NCBI RefSeq assembly: GCF_900111585.1
Contig: NZ_FOHI01000005.1
Location: 62,001-126,000, forward strand
DNA: 64,000 bases
Reading direction: 5' to 3'
Source: Nitrosospira multiformis
GTDB lineage: Bacteria > Pseudomonadota > Gammaproteobacteria > Burkholderiales > Nitrosomonadaceae
The translations under genes and the position numbers were made by a program. Below are positions 24,545 to 32,226 of this stretch, piece by piece (position 1 is the stretch's first letter; the number at the start of each line of letters is the position of its first letter). Below the pieces are notes generated by a model that made no database searches, was not told where the DNA came from, and was given only the letters and a program-made list of their open reading frames with translations.

Positions 24545-24988
24545 TCAGTCGCTGACCGGCACATAAACCAGATTGAGGCTTTCCACCTCAACCGGCCATG
24601 GAGCGCGTGGCGGCTTGTCCGGTTCATCCACTTCCAGGCACAACTCTACGTGGCCATCCGAGATCGCGCTGGGGGGAAGAGGAATGGTGTAGGTTGCAGT
24701 TGCTGCTTCATGGTGTAGTGTTCCTGGTGCTCCGTACGGCGATATCGTGCCGAACAAGGTTTCATCCGGCGCAGTGACGCGGATTTCCGCCTGTTTGGGA
24801 AGCGCGCGCGTACGGACTTCAACCCAGACCTTTTCATTGCCGGAAACCGGGCGCGGAAGGGTGAGTTCGATCACGCCTTGTTGCGTCTCGCCCTGCGCAA
24901 AAGCGCCATTTCCCAGTATGGACAAGAATATCAGAACAGCAATTACCGTGGCGAAGCGTAGCTGCCCTCTGCATTTCGCAGCAATCAA
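24545..24988 (-). CDS. Secreted protein coupled to tyrosinase, unknown function
   Basis: 147 residues. A hydrophobic segment (about 12-31, FATVIAVLIFLSILGNGAFA) acts as a signal peptide; the rest is a small beta-rich domain with no family I can name. It contains VIELTLPRPVSGNEKVWVEV and TYTIPLPPSAISDGHVELCL. Its start overlaps the end of the tyrosinase gene by four bases, so it is translated with the enzyme and exported too. Tyrosinases of other bacteria have helper (caddie) proteins that deliver copper, but this one lacks a histidine-rich pattern, so the likeness is positional only. Confidence 0.75.
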   Translation of the reverse strand: MIAAKCRGQLRFATVIAVLIFLSILGNGAFAQGETQQGVIELTLPRPVSGNEKVWVEVRTRALPKQAEIRVTAPDETLFGTISPYGAPGTLHHEAATATYTIPLPPSAISDGHVELCLEVDEPDKPPRAPWPVEVESLNLVYVPVSD

Positions 24989-26685
24989 TGCGCCTCCACA
25001 ACGACGGAAAGTACCTCCGCTTTCGGTTCCGTGCCAAGGGCATGTCCCGCCATCTGTACTCCCGGTTTTACCATTCGCTCCGAAACAATCCGGATATTCA
25101 ACGCCCCGCTGGCTGCAAGCTGCGCGTTCTGCCGCATTGCCTCGATCGTGCCCGATAAAGGCACGGTAAAGGTAACCGGAGCCTGTATGGTGTGATGACC
25201 GAACATCGAGAGGGTGCCGACGTAGTGAGGACTGGAGGGGTCCGTTCGACTGCTCCCATCATCCACCATCACGGCAAAATCATGGTGGTGCGCCAGCGGC
25301 GGCAGCGCCAGGGTGATCTTTGCATACAATCGCGGCGCTTCCGCCTGTGCAGGCAGGCCAAGCAGGGGAGACGGAAGTGTCACGACAGCGCTTGCCGCCT
25401 GCTCTCCACTCACCACGGAGCGGCTGATCTGAGCCCGGGTGCTCTCGGCGGGCACGGCTGTACGCATCAGTGAGGCGAACATGGGAGGCGCGACCACTTC
25501 CTCGCCGGAGCCGGGCTCGTAATCGTAATTGAAATCCCCGATAGTCGCGTAGTCCCCGGCGGTTCTTTTCTTCACCGGCTTTCCCTTTGCATCGCCAAAG
25601 AACAGAAACGGTTCTCTCGACCAGGCGTCGAAATCCGCGCCTTCGGGCAAGGCAGGATATCCCCTCGCCAACTGCTTGCGGGTCCATACGTCCCAAAGCC
25701 GATCGATATTCGCATGGTGCAGGAAAAAAAGCGGGTCGACAGGCGATAGATTGGCCTGCATGAAGCCGCCGTTGTTTGTGGTGTTGCCTTTGGGATCGGT
25801 AAAGATGCCGCCGACGCAATTGTGCACCCTGTTGTGCGGCTGTCCTTCCAGCACGCCAAATCCGGTGAGGGCACTGTGACCGAGGGTCTTGGGGCTGGCA
25901 AAGGTGAGGAAATCGCGAGGGGCCAGCGCATCCAGCAATGTTTGCAGGGAGACGGCCTTCGTTGTTTTTCCATCGAGCTCCGGCTTTTCCCGGGTCGCGC
26001 CGCGCGCCTGTTTCAGATCGAAAAAAAAGCGGCCTCTCGGATCGTTGAGCATATCGAACCACAGATCCTCGGGGGAGCGGATTCCACGGGCGAGGAGCTG
26101 ACCATACTGCGTCTCATCGTCGAATTCACCATTCGGCCCGCAAATGCGCTTCCAGTAATCCGCCCTGGCGATTACCCCGCGAAAGCGGTTCTGAAACTCG
26201 CGCGAATTTGCAATATAGGCCGGGTGAGCGGGGGTGAGCACATCCTCGAACATGACGGCAGGCACGCGTGCCTGAAAGGGACTATTGGGGTCCGTATTCT
26301 CCGTCCAATCCCAATAGGGAAGAGTAAACCCTGGGTCGCCGCTGAGCTCACGGCAAATCTGCTCGAACCAGCCAATATAGCCGCGGTGCCAGACCAGAAA
26401 CCACCAGTTGCCGTGCGGGCAGTCCATCGTGTGAGTGAGCGCAATGCGATACCAGTTGCGGGGATCCTCCGGCGGAAGCTTGAGCATCCTGGCGATAGCC
26501 CTCTTGTAGCTTTCGATGGAGCGCTTTGCCTCCGGATTCAGGACGTTCAAACGCCGATACTTCGCTTTCCCTTGCGCCTGGGCTCCAAAGGGCAGGGCAG
26601 AAGCGCCGATGACGGCAGTCGTCGTCGCCGCAGCTTTCAGGAATGTGCGCCGGGACATGGTGGATGAGAACAATTTTGGCTGCAT
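24985..26685 (-). CDS. Tat-exported tyrosinase/polyphenol oxidase
   Basis: 566 residues, a type 3 copper enzyme that oxidises phenols to quinones. The N-terminus has a twin-arginine motif SRRTFLKAA (11-19) and a hydrophobic stretch ending AQA, so it is folded with copper and exported through Tat. CuA histidines are H85, H91 and H100 (LTHTMDCPHGNWWFLVWHRG). The CuB site is supplied by GQPHNRVHNCVGG and DPLFFLHHANIDRLW. C89 in the C-P-H91 pattern matches the Cys-His thioether bridge of plant and fungal enzymes and is less common in bacteria. About 200 residues after the CuB site form a C-terminal region with EPGSGEEVV, probably a beta domain that shields the active site. The secreted protein gene overlaps its end. 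Confidence 0.92.
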   Translation of the reverse strand: MQPKLFSSTMSRRTFLKAAATTTAVIGASALPFGAQAQGKAKYRRLNVLNPEAKRSIESYKRAIARMLKLPPEDPRNWYRIALTHTMDCPHGNWWFLVWHRGYIGWFEQICRELSGDPGFTLPYWDWTENTDPNSPFQARVPAVMFEDVLTPAHPAYIANSREFQNRFRGVIARADYWKRICGPNGEFDDETQYGQLLARGIRSPEDLWFDMLNDPRGRFFFDLKQARGATREKPELDGKTTKAVSLQTLLDALAPRDFLTFASPKTLGHSALTGFGVLEGQPHNRVHNCVGGIFTDPKGNTTNNGGFMQANLSPVDPLFFLHHANIDRLWDVWTRKQLARGYPALPEGADFDAWSREPFLFFGDAKGKPVKKRTAGDYATIGDFNYDYEPGSGEEVVAPPMFASLMRTAVPAESTRAQISRSVVSGEQAASAVVTLPSPLLGLPAQAEAPRLYAKITLALPPLAHHHDFAVMVDDGSSRTDPSSPHYVGTLSMFGHHTIQAPVTFTVPLSGTIEAMRQNAQLAASGALNIRIVSERMVKPGVQMAGHALGTEPKAEVLSVVVEAH

Positions 26686-27296
26686 GGATTAAACCTTGTT
26701 TATGGTTATTGATTCTGGATAAAGCTGAACGGATAAAATCAGATGGATAAAGCTTGACGGGATGGCGAGCACGGGCACGCAATTTCCCGGAAATGAGAAG
26801 CGACGGGAGGTTAAAAGAATCTTTCCAAAAGAATCTTTCTTTCAGCTATGCCTTTCAGCCTCCTGCCTCGTCCGGCTCAGGCATTTGACATCGCCGCAAA
26901 GAATCAGGATTAGATAACCAAATGGAAGCCAGGAGTAGCTGTAAAATCTTACAGGTAGCGGTTCGTGTTGACGCCATGTAGTTAGGGGGACGATATCTGC
27001 TCGCGGAATGAAACCTCTGGGAAGCGGGAGCAGCAGATAACGGCGCAGGAATCGGAAGTCAGTCCATATCCAATAACAACTCTTCTTCTGCCACAATCTT
27101 GATCAGTGCAGAAAACTCAAGCCCAGACACGAGCTTAGGAAGTTATCAACAGAGCTATCCACGCCAATCGGGGAAAACTTCATTTGGCGTCAAGTTTCAA
27201 AGAAAGCCATCTTTGTCTCTTTCCCACTGTCCAATCCAAATAGATGGCGGAGGTGTTAAAGAGCAAGATAATGGAGGGGAAAGAAGGTCGCCCCTG
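26686..27296. other. Gene-poor stretch upstream of tyrosinase
   Basis: About 610 bp without a convincing gene. Two tandem 14-bp copies of AAAAGAATCTTTC followed by C or T lie at 26813-26840, about 130 bp upstream of the tyrosinase start, where an operator could sit; no regulator is suggested. The 84-residue frame at 26842-27096 on the minus strand has no ribosome site and unusual composition, and I do not call it a gene. Confidence 0.5.
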
Positions 27297-27443
27297 GTGA
27301 CTATGAATGTTTCGCCTCCCGATCTCATGAAGGAATGGGTGGAGACACAAACGCGCCGCTACGCTAATGGGAGCCACTGTGTACGCGAACTGATCCGCAG
27401 AGATCAAGAGTGCGCGGCGAAGATCGCAGCAATGCAACAATGA
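27297..27443 (+). pseudogene. Truncated ParD-type antitoxin remnant
   Basis: The frame from the GTG at 27297 (ATG at 27303) reads MNVSPPDLMKEWVETQTRRY then VRELIRRDQECAAKIAAMQQ and stops. This is the ribbon-helix-helix DNA-binding part of ParD antitoxins (usually MNVSLPDxMKxWVE and VRDLIRRDQERAAKIAAMQ), which normally continue for about 30 more residues that bind the ParE toxin. That part and parE are missing. It may be a non-functional remnant, or a DNA-binding fragment; I think it is a remnant of a lost toxin-antitoxin pair. Confidence 0.6.
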
Positions 27444-27555
27444 ATCCTGAAATCGCCCCTGAACGCGTCGACTCAGCCGGGGCTGCATTCCCCCCATATT
27501 GCTCTCAGAATCTTAGCCTTTTCATCTAGACCGGCTATCGGATCGAGCTACTCGG

Positions 27556-27990
27556 TCAATTACTTCTCAGCAGTATCGTGAGCGACGAATTGTTGTCGAG
27601 GTAATCGAGCAAGGCTGCCCCGAGCGCGTGCGCGACCAAGATAGGTGTGAACTCGAACCGCCCGACTTTGCTCGGCTTTACAAATTTACCGTCAACAATT
27701 TCGCTCAGCCCATAGTACAAACGCGCCACCCCCTCCCGCAGAAAAGCGATATGCGTCCCCACCGTCGAACAGCCAGTTTTCCAGACAGGGTTCGAACCCG
27801 GCTCGCGCTGATAATAATGCACTGCTGCGGTGCCGTCGGTTCCCTTATCAATCATCCTGATGCCGCCGCCCATGCTTTCGTGTGCAGGCTTTCGCCGATG
27901 CTCAATGGGACACCCGGCCCTTCCATAAGCGATTCCTAATAGCCAATAGAAAATAAGTATTGGTAAAGAATATCTTTCCACAAATATCAT
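27556..27990 (-). CDS. Hypothetical protein with an N-terminal hydrophobic segment
   Basis: 144 residues if started at the ATG at 27990; upstream in-frame codons would extend it to 28095. Residues 9-22 (LPILIFYWLLGIAY) form a membrane or signal segment, followed by a polar domain with HESMGGGIRMIDKGTDGTAA and REGVARLYYGLSEIVDG. I recognise no family. There is no clear ribosome site. It lies in a stretch with other decayed genes, so it may itself be a remnant, and it points away from the cytochrome P460 genes. Confidence 0.4.
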   Translation of the reverse strand: MIFVERYSLPILIFYWLLGIAYGRAGCPIEHRRKPAHESMGGGIRMIDKGTDGTAAVHYYQREPGSNPVWKTGCSTVGTHIAFLREGVARLYYGLSEIVDGKFVKPSKVGRFEFTPILVAHALGAALLDYLDNNSSLTILLRSN

Positions 27991-28125
27991 GCGTGACTTG
28001 ATGTGATTCGTATCCACGGACGGCGCCGTGGGAGGGGCGAGCAATGCAGATTGCTCCAGAAAAGCCGCCACAAATGCCTGCAATGGCATAACCACATTGA
28101 ATCTGAAAACAGATAGGAGAATTGA

Positions 28126-28719
28126 ATGAGAACTGGCAAATATTTATTCGGTTTATGGGTTCTAGCTGCGTTGGGAACTTTTTTAATATCTGGTGGCGTT
28201 TCTGCTAAAGAATACTTTACTATCAGTAACAAGGTGCTGGAACGCCCGACTGGATTTCGCGAGTGGATTTACGTGGGCACGCCTCTCACCCCGAATGACA
28301 TGAATTCTGGAAAGGCTAGCTTTCCGGAATTCCACAACGTTTACATCGACCCGGAGAGCTGGGAACACTGGAAAAAAACAGGTAAATTTCGGGAGGGGGC
28401 TATTCTTATCAAGGAGATGACCAGTGTTGGCAGTAAGGCCGCAGCAAGCGGAAAAGGTTATTTCATGGGTGACTTCATAGGCCTGGAAGCGACAATAAAA
28501 AGCAAGCGCGAATTTCCCGATGAGCCCGGCAACTGGGCTTACTTCAGCTTCACTACCGAAGACCACAGATCAGTGAAAAAGACTGCTAACGCTCAGCCGC
28601 AGGCGAATTGCAATGGTTGCCACGAGACATCCGCGGAAGATGACTTTGTTTTTACGCAATATTATCCTGTTCTCCGTGCCGGAAAGGCAAACCCGGAGAA
28701 TGCCGTGGGAGGTAAATAA
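28126..28719 (+). CDS. Cytochrome P460
   Basis: 197 residues, a periplasmic c-type heme protein. Signal peptide 1-27 (SGGVSA before KEY). Heme is bound at CNGCH (162-166). Compared by memory with the Nitrosomonas europaea enzyme, the heme-crosslinking lysine corresponds to K96 (GAILIKEM) and the essential second-sphere glutamate to E121 (YFMGDFIGLEA), both present. Other matches are FHNVYIDPESWEHWKKTGKF and EPGNWAYFSF. Such proteins oxidise hydroxylamine, with nitric oxide yield to nitrous oxide, in ammonia oxidizers. AGATAGGAGAATTGA precedes the start. A second P460-family gene begins two bases after the stop. Confidence 0.93.
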   Translation: MRTGKYLFGLWVLAALGTFLISGGVSAKEYFTISNKVLERPTGFREWIYVGTPLTPNDMNSGKASFPEFHNVYIDPESWEHWKKTGKFREGAILIKEMTSVGSKAAASGKGYFMGDFIGLEATIKSKREFPDEPGNWAYFSFTTEDHRSVKKTANAQPQANCNGCHETSAEDDFVFTQYYPVLRAGKANPENAVGGK

Positions 28720-28720
28720 A

Positions 28721-29338
28721 ATGAAACGCTCGATAGGGAATGCAACCCGGTATACGTATCTGTTTCGAAATAAATCCGTCGCTGTTTTGTTGACCGCGGT
28801 TTTGTTTACGATGGCGTTGCTGCCACACGCGGGAACAGCGATGGCCGACAAGGCGAATTTTTCGTTATATGTCGACAAGTCAGGCAACATCACCTTGCCT
28901 GATGACTTTCAGTTATCCATGATCCATTTAGGTTCCTGGTTTGTGCCGGAGGGCGAGGCAAGCGGTTTCCACAATGTCTACACCGAGCCGGAAACCGCGA
29001 GAGCCTATCTTAAAACCGGGAAATTTCCAGACGGGGCAACACTAGTCAAAGAATTGCGATCATCGGCTGCGAGCAACTACACTACCGGCAAAAATGTCAG
29101 CCATGCAACAAGCGACGTCAAGCAATGGTTCGTAATGATCAAGGATACCAAGGGGCGCTTTGCTAACAATCCTGTCTGGGGCGATGGCTGGGGTTGGGCG
29201 TTGATTAAAACTGATAGCTCAAGTCGAAGTGTCACTGCTGATTATCGTACTGAATGTCTTCCCTGTCATATGCCGGCAAAAAACACCGACTGGATATACG
29301 TCGAAGGCTATCCCATGCTAAGCAAGCCTGATCGGTAA
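28721..29338 (+). CDS. Second cytochrome P460-family protein, variant heme pocket
   Basis: 205 residues from the ATG at 28721, preceded by GGGAGGTAAATAAA. Hydrophobic segment at about 20-42 ends GTAMA, a signal peptide for the periplasm. Heme site CLPCH at 179-183. The crosslinking lysine is kept as K110 (GATLVKEL). By eye the position of the essential glutamate is F137 (VKQWFVMIKD). A hydrophobic residue at that place is known in cytochrome c-prime-beta relatives, which bind nitric oxide rather than oxidising hydroxylamine. It is probably co-transcribed with the first gene and could be an NO-binding partner; that role is inferred. Confidence 0.87.
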   Translation: MKRSIGNATRYTYLFRNKSVAVLLTAVLFTMALLPHAGTAMADKANFSLYVDKSGNITLPDDFQLSMIHLGSWFVPEGEASGFHNVYTEPETARAYLKTGKFPDGATLVKELRSSAASNYTTGKNVSHATSDVKQWFVMIKDTKGRFANNPVWGDGWGWALIKTDSSSRSVTADYRTECLPCHMPAKNTDWIYVEGYPMLSKPDR

Positions 29339-29461
29339 TACAACCGTTTACCGAAAAATGCGACTGGCCCCGTCCGATCCCTGAGCTCCAGCTTATGGAT
29401 GAAGAGCTAATAAACCAGGGATCAACCTTCAGCCAATCCAGAAAACTAAAGCGGCACACTC

Positions 29462-30358
29462 ATGCAGCTACATCAACTCAAGTATTTCGTCGCTGTGGTG
29501 AAAACCGGCAGCATAACCAAAGCTGCCGAGCAGTGCTTTATTTCACAACCTTCGATTAGTCAGCAATTAGCAAAACTGGAAGAGAGTATCGGAAGGAAAT
29601 TGTTCAGCAGAGTGAAAGGTAAATTGATTCTTACCGATCCCGGCCATATATTTTATGAGCAGGCATGCAATATTTTAAAGAACGTGGAGGATGCAAAACG
29701 TCGAGTCAGCGATTTTGACAGCAGCAGCGGTGGTTCCGTGAATATAGGCATTTTGCCAACGCTGGCGCCTTTCATATTGCCGACGACATTGATGGCGCTA
29801 TCAAAAAACTTCCCTGAAGCCATTGTTACGGTGCGCGAAGAAATCTCCGAGGCTTTGATCGCTGCCGCTATATGCGGCGAAATCGATATTCTTGTCGAAG
29901 CTCTGCCATTTGACGAAACCTGCCTGAACGTCGAACCATTATTCTCGGATACATTTTATCTTGCCGTTAACAGGAATAGCCCTCTGGCCGGAATGGAACT
30001 TGTTTCTCTCGATACTCTGGGGGATATGCCTTTTATCCTGCTGGAAAATATTCATTGTTTAACGCGGCAGATCGAACAGTACTGTTTCAATGAACGGTTC
30101 ATGCCGAAGGTGGTGTTCCAGGTTTCACAGTTAAGCACGATTAAGCTGCTAATTGAACTGGACTACGGCGTTTCCATCTTGCCTGCGATCGCGATCGACA
30201 AAGATCCCGGCTCTTGCATACGTTATATCAACCTGGATAGTAAAAGCGAGCCACCTGCCAGAGAGGTAGTGCTGGCCATCAGGAAAGATCGATATTTAAG
30301 CCCGGCGGCAAAATATTTCATTGCTGTCATGAAAGAGCAATACCAGAAGATTTGTTGA
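29462..30358 (+). CDS. LysR-family regulator, OxyR-like
   Basis: 298 residues. N-terminal helix-turn-helix MQLHQLKYFVAVVKTGSITK, QCFISQPSISQQLAKLEESIG, and the substrate-binding domain from about 90 (GSVNIGILPTLAPFILPTTL). Overall resemblance is to the CynR/OxyR group rather than to nitrogen regulators, but the ligand is not known. The two cysteines spaced as in OxyR are not obvious, so a peroxide role is unproven. It lies 123 bp downstream of the cytochrome P460 pair in the same orientation, a place where it could regulate it. Confidence 0.85.
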   Translation: MQLHQLKYFVAVVKTGSITKAAEQCFISQPSISQQLAKLEESIGRKLFSRVKGKLILTDPGHIFYEQACNILKNVEDAKRRVSDFDSSSGGSVNIGILPTLAPFILPTTLMALSKNFPEAIVTVREEISEALIAAAICGEIDILVEALPFDETCLNVEPLFSDTFYLAVNRNSPLAGMELVSLDTLGDMPFILLENIHCLTRQIEQYCFNERFMPKVVFQVSQLSTIKLLIELDYGVSILPAIAIDKDPGSCIRYINLDSKSEPPAREVVLAIRKDRYLSPAAKYFIAVMKEQYQKIC

Positions 30359-30694
30359 GCAGTCGGGCCAGGAAAATCGCGCCGGAAGCGGCCCCATTTT
30401 TTGCATTGAGTATCGCCATTCGCGGGTTCTACTCGCACTACACGTGATTGCATTATTCTGGGTAGACCGAGCATGGACAGAGCAATATCTCCTGCCGTGT
30501 TTCGATTGCAGGCAACAAATGAGGACGAGGGACGCGCGAGTTGGGCTGGCTTTCTCATCGACTGGGATTAAGAGTCCCGTCTGTGCGCATTGCAGTTATT
30601 TGGCAACGGGAATACCGGCAATGCGGTAATAATAAGGGGTGCAAGGATGGGTAATGAAAGAAAACGTCCTGAAATCATCCATTTACATGGTGTG
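30359..30694. other. Intergenic stretch
   Basis: About 336 bp with no gene. Just after the regulator stop GGGCC and GGCCC flank about 20 bases and are followed by CATTTTTT (30364-30412), a weak possible terminator. The remainder up to the tRNA gene shows nothing I can name. Confidence 0.4.
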
Positions 30695-30785
30695 TGGCGG
30701 AGAGAGAGGGATTCGAACCCTCGGTACGGTTGACCCGTACGCACGCTTTCCAGGCGTGTACCTTAAACCACTCGGCCATCTCTCC
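30695..30785 (-). tRNA. tRNA-Ser (anticodon GGA)
   Basis: On the minus strand the gene starts GGAGAGATGGCCGAGTGG, has the anticodon loop CTGGAAA with anticodon GGA, a long variable arm typical of serine tRNAs (TACGGGTCAACCGTA), a T-loop GGTTCGAATCC, and ends CTCTCTCCGCCA with the CCA encoded. It reads UCC and UCU codons. It is 155 bp from the divergent apt gene. Confidence 0.97.
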
Positions 30786-30940
30786 TGTTGAGGGTTCCAG
30801 GAAAGGAACCCGGCAAAGGGCGCAAAGGATACACCAGAACGCTATCCCCGGCAACTTTACGGTAGTATAGCCGAAAGCGACTCATCCGTATCGGCGGCCT
30901 CCGAATCCTTTGACCCAAAAAACCAGAAACAGGAAGTAGC

Positions 30941-31468
30941 ATGCAGATCAAATCCCGCATCCGCACTATCGCCCATTATCCCCATGAAGGCATCATGTTT
31001 CGGGATATCACTACGCTGCTGAAAGACTCGGTCGGGTTGCGCGCGACGGTTCAGGAAATCGCCAGCCGCTACAAGACCATGAAAATCGACAAAGTGGCCG
31101 GGATTGAATCACGCGGCTTCATTATCGGTGCGCCGGTTGCCTACGAGCTTGGCGTGGGGTTTGTGCCAGTGCGCAAGAAGGGCAAGTTGCCTGCCGAAAC
31201 ACGTGGGCGCGATTATCAGCTGGAATATGGCAGCGACCGCATCGAGATTCATGTGGATGCGATTCAGAAGGGCGAGCGGGTACTGCTGGTGGATGATCTG
31301 ATTGCTACCGGTGGGACGGCGGAGGCTGCCGCTGGCTTGATACAGGAGATGGGCGGCGAGGTGGTGGAGTGTGGTTTTGTCATCGATCTGCCGGATATCG
31401 GGGGCAGGGCGCGGCTGGAAGACCAGGGCCTCAAGGTGTTTGCACTGTGCGAGTTTGAGGGGAACTGA
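30941..31468 (+). CDS. apt: Adenine phosphoribosyltransferase
   Basis: 175 residues, standard length. The enzyme salvages adenine with PRPP to AMP. Signatures: IAHYPHEGIMFRDITTLLKD (11-30), the purine site IESRGFIIGAPVAYELGVGF, KLPAETRG (mobile loop) and the PRPP loop LLVDDLIATGGTAEA around 116-130. ACAGGAAGTAGC precedes the start. A single gene unit next to tRNA-Ser. Confidence 0.96.
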   Translation: MQIKSRIRTIAHYPHEGIMFRDITTLLKDSVGLRATVQEIASRYKTMKIDKVAGIESRGFIIGAPVAYELGVGFVPVRKKGKLPAETRGRDYQLEYGSDRIEIHVDAIQKGERVLLVDDLIATGGTAEAAAGLIQEMGGEVVECGFVIDLPDIGGRARLEDQGLKVFALCEFEGN

Positions 31469-31537
31469 TCTCTGCCCGGGATGGACCTATAATAATTTAT
31501 ATAAACGCATTATCTATGATCAAGAAGGGTACTCATA

Positions 31538-32146
31538 GTGTGTGTTGTCCTGCTGCTCATCTTCATACTGGCTCCGGTCGCGTCTTTAGCCGCTCAAGCC
31601 CAGGATTATGCGGCGTGGTCAAAAAAGAACCTTGATGGTTCGTGGACGCGGACCACGGAGATTGCTGTTGCCACCTCATCTCTTCCCTCTCTGGAGCCTA
31701 AGGATATCGGCAAATTTTGTCCGACCTATAAACACTTGCCACACGAAAAAAGGATTCAGTTCTGGGTGGGTCTGCTTTCGTCCATGGCGGAATTCGAAAG
31801 TAACTTTAATCCTAAAGCGGCTGCCAGAGGGCCCTCCAAAGATGTATTCAGAAGGCGGGATACAAATCGAGGGCTGCTGCAAATATCAAAACAAAGCGCA
31901 AACCAGCCGGGCTATAGCTGTGGCATCAAGAAAGCAAAACATCTGCACGATCCCGCCATTCATCTCCCATGTGCGGTAAAGATATTGTCTAAATGGGTGG
32001 GTGCGGATCATGTAATAGCGTCATATAAGGGGAATAAAAAAAACAGGGGTGGAGGACGCTATTGGGCTGTGCTCCAGGAAAAAAATGGCCGCCTGCCTGC
32101 AATATCAAGTTTCACCAGAAACCTGCCAGTCTGTCGGAAGGGCTGA
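31538..32146 (+). CDS. Lytic transglycosylase-like (SLT-fold) secreted protein
   Basis: 202 residues from a GTG start with AAGAAGGG ten bases upstream. Signal peptide 1-22 (LLLIFILAPVASLAAQA), so periplasmic. The catalytic region reads LLSSMAEFESNFNPKA, with E as the likely acid and the E-S motif typical of SLT folds, then NRGLLQISKQSAN (the GLLQI motif) and DPAIHLPCAVKILSKWV. It should cleave peptidoglycan glycan strands. It is shorter than housekeeping lytic transglycosylases and lacks peptidoglycan-binding domains, so it may act in a restricted process. Confidence 0.8.
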   Translation: MCVVLLLIFILAPVASLAAQAQDYAAWSKKNLDGSWTRTTEIAVATSSLPSLEPKDIGKFCPTYKHLPHEKRIQFWVGLLSSMAEFESNFNPKAAARGPSKDVFRRRDTNRGLLQISKQSANQPGYSCGIKKAKHLHDPAIHLPCAVKILSKWVGADHVIASYKGNKKNRGGGRYWAVLQEKNGRLPAISSFTRNLPVCRKG

Positions 32147-32226
32147 ATGAATCCCGGCGGCATTGGTTTGATGCTTTTGGGGATAGGCGGCATCACCCCA
32201 TCAAGTTCAGGTACCAGGCCACGTTT

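Noticed and set aside
26842-27096. An 84-codon minus-strand gene upstream of tyrosinase.
   Set aside because: No ribosome site, aromatic-rich and basic composition typical of noncoding frames, no family.
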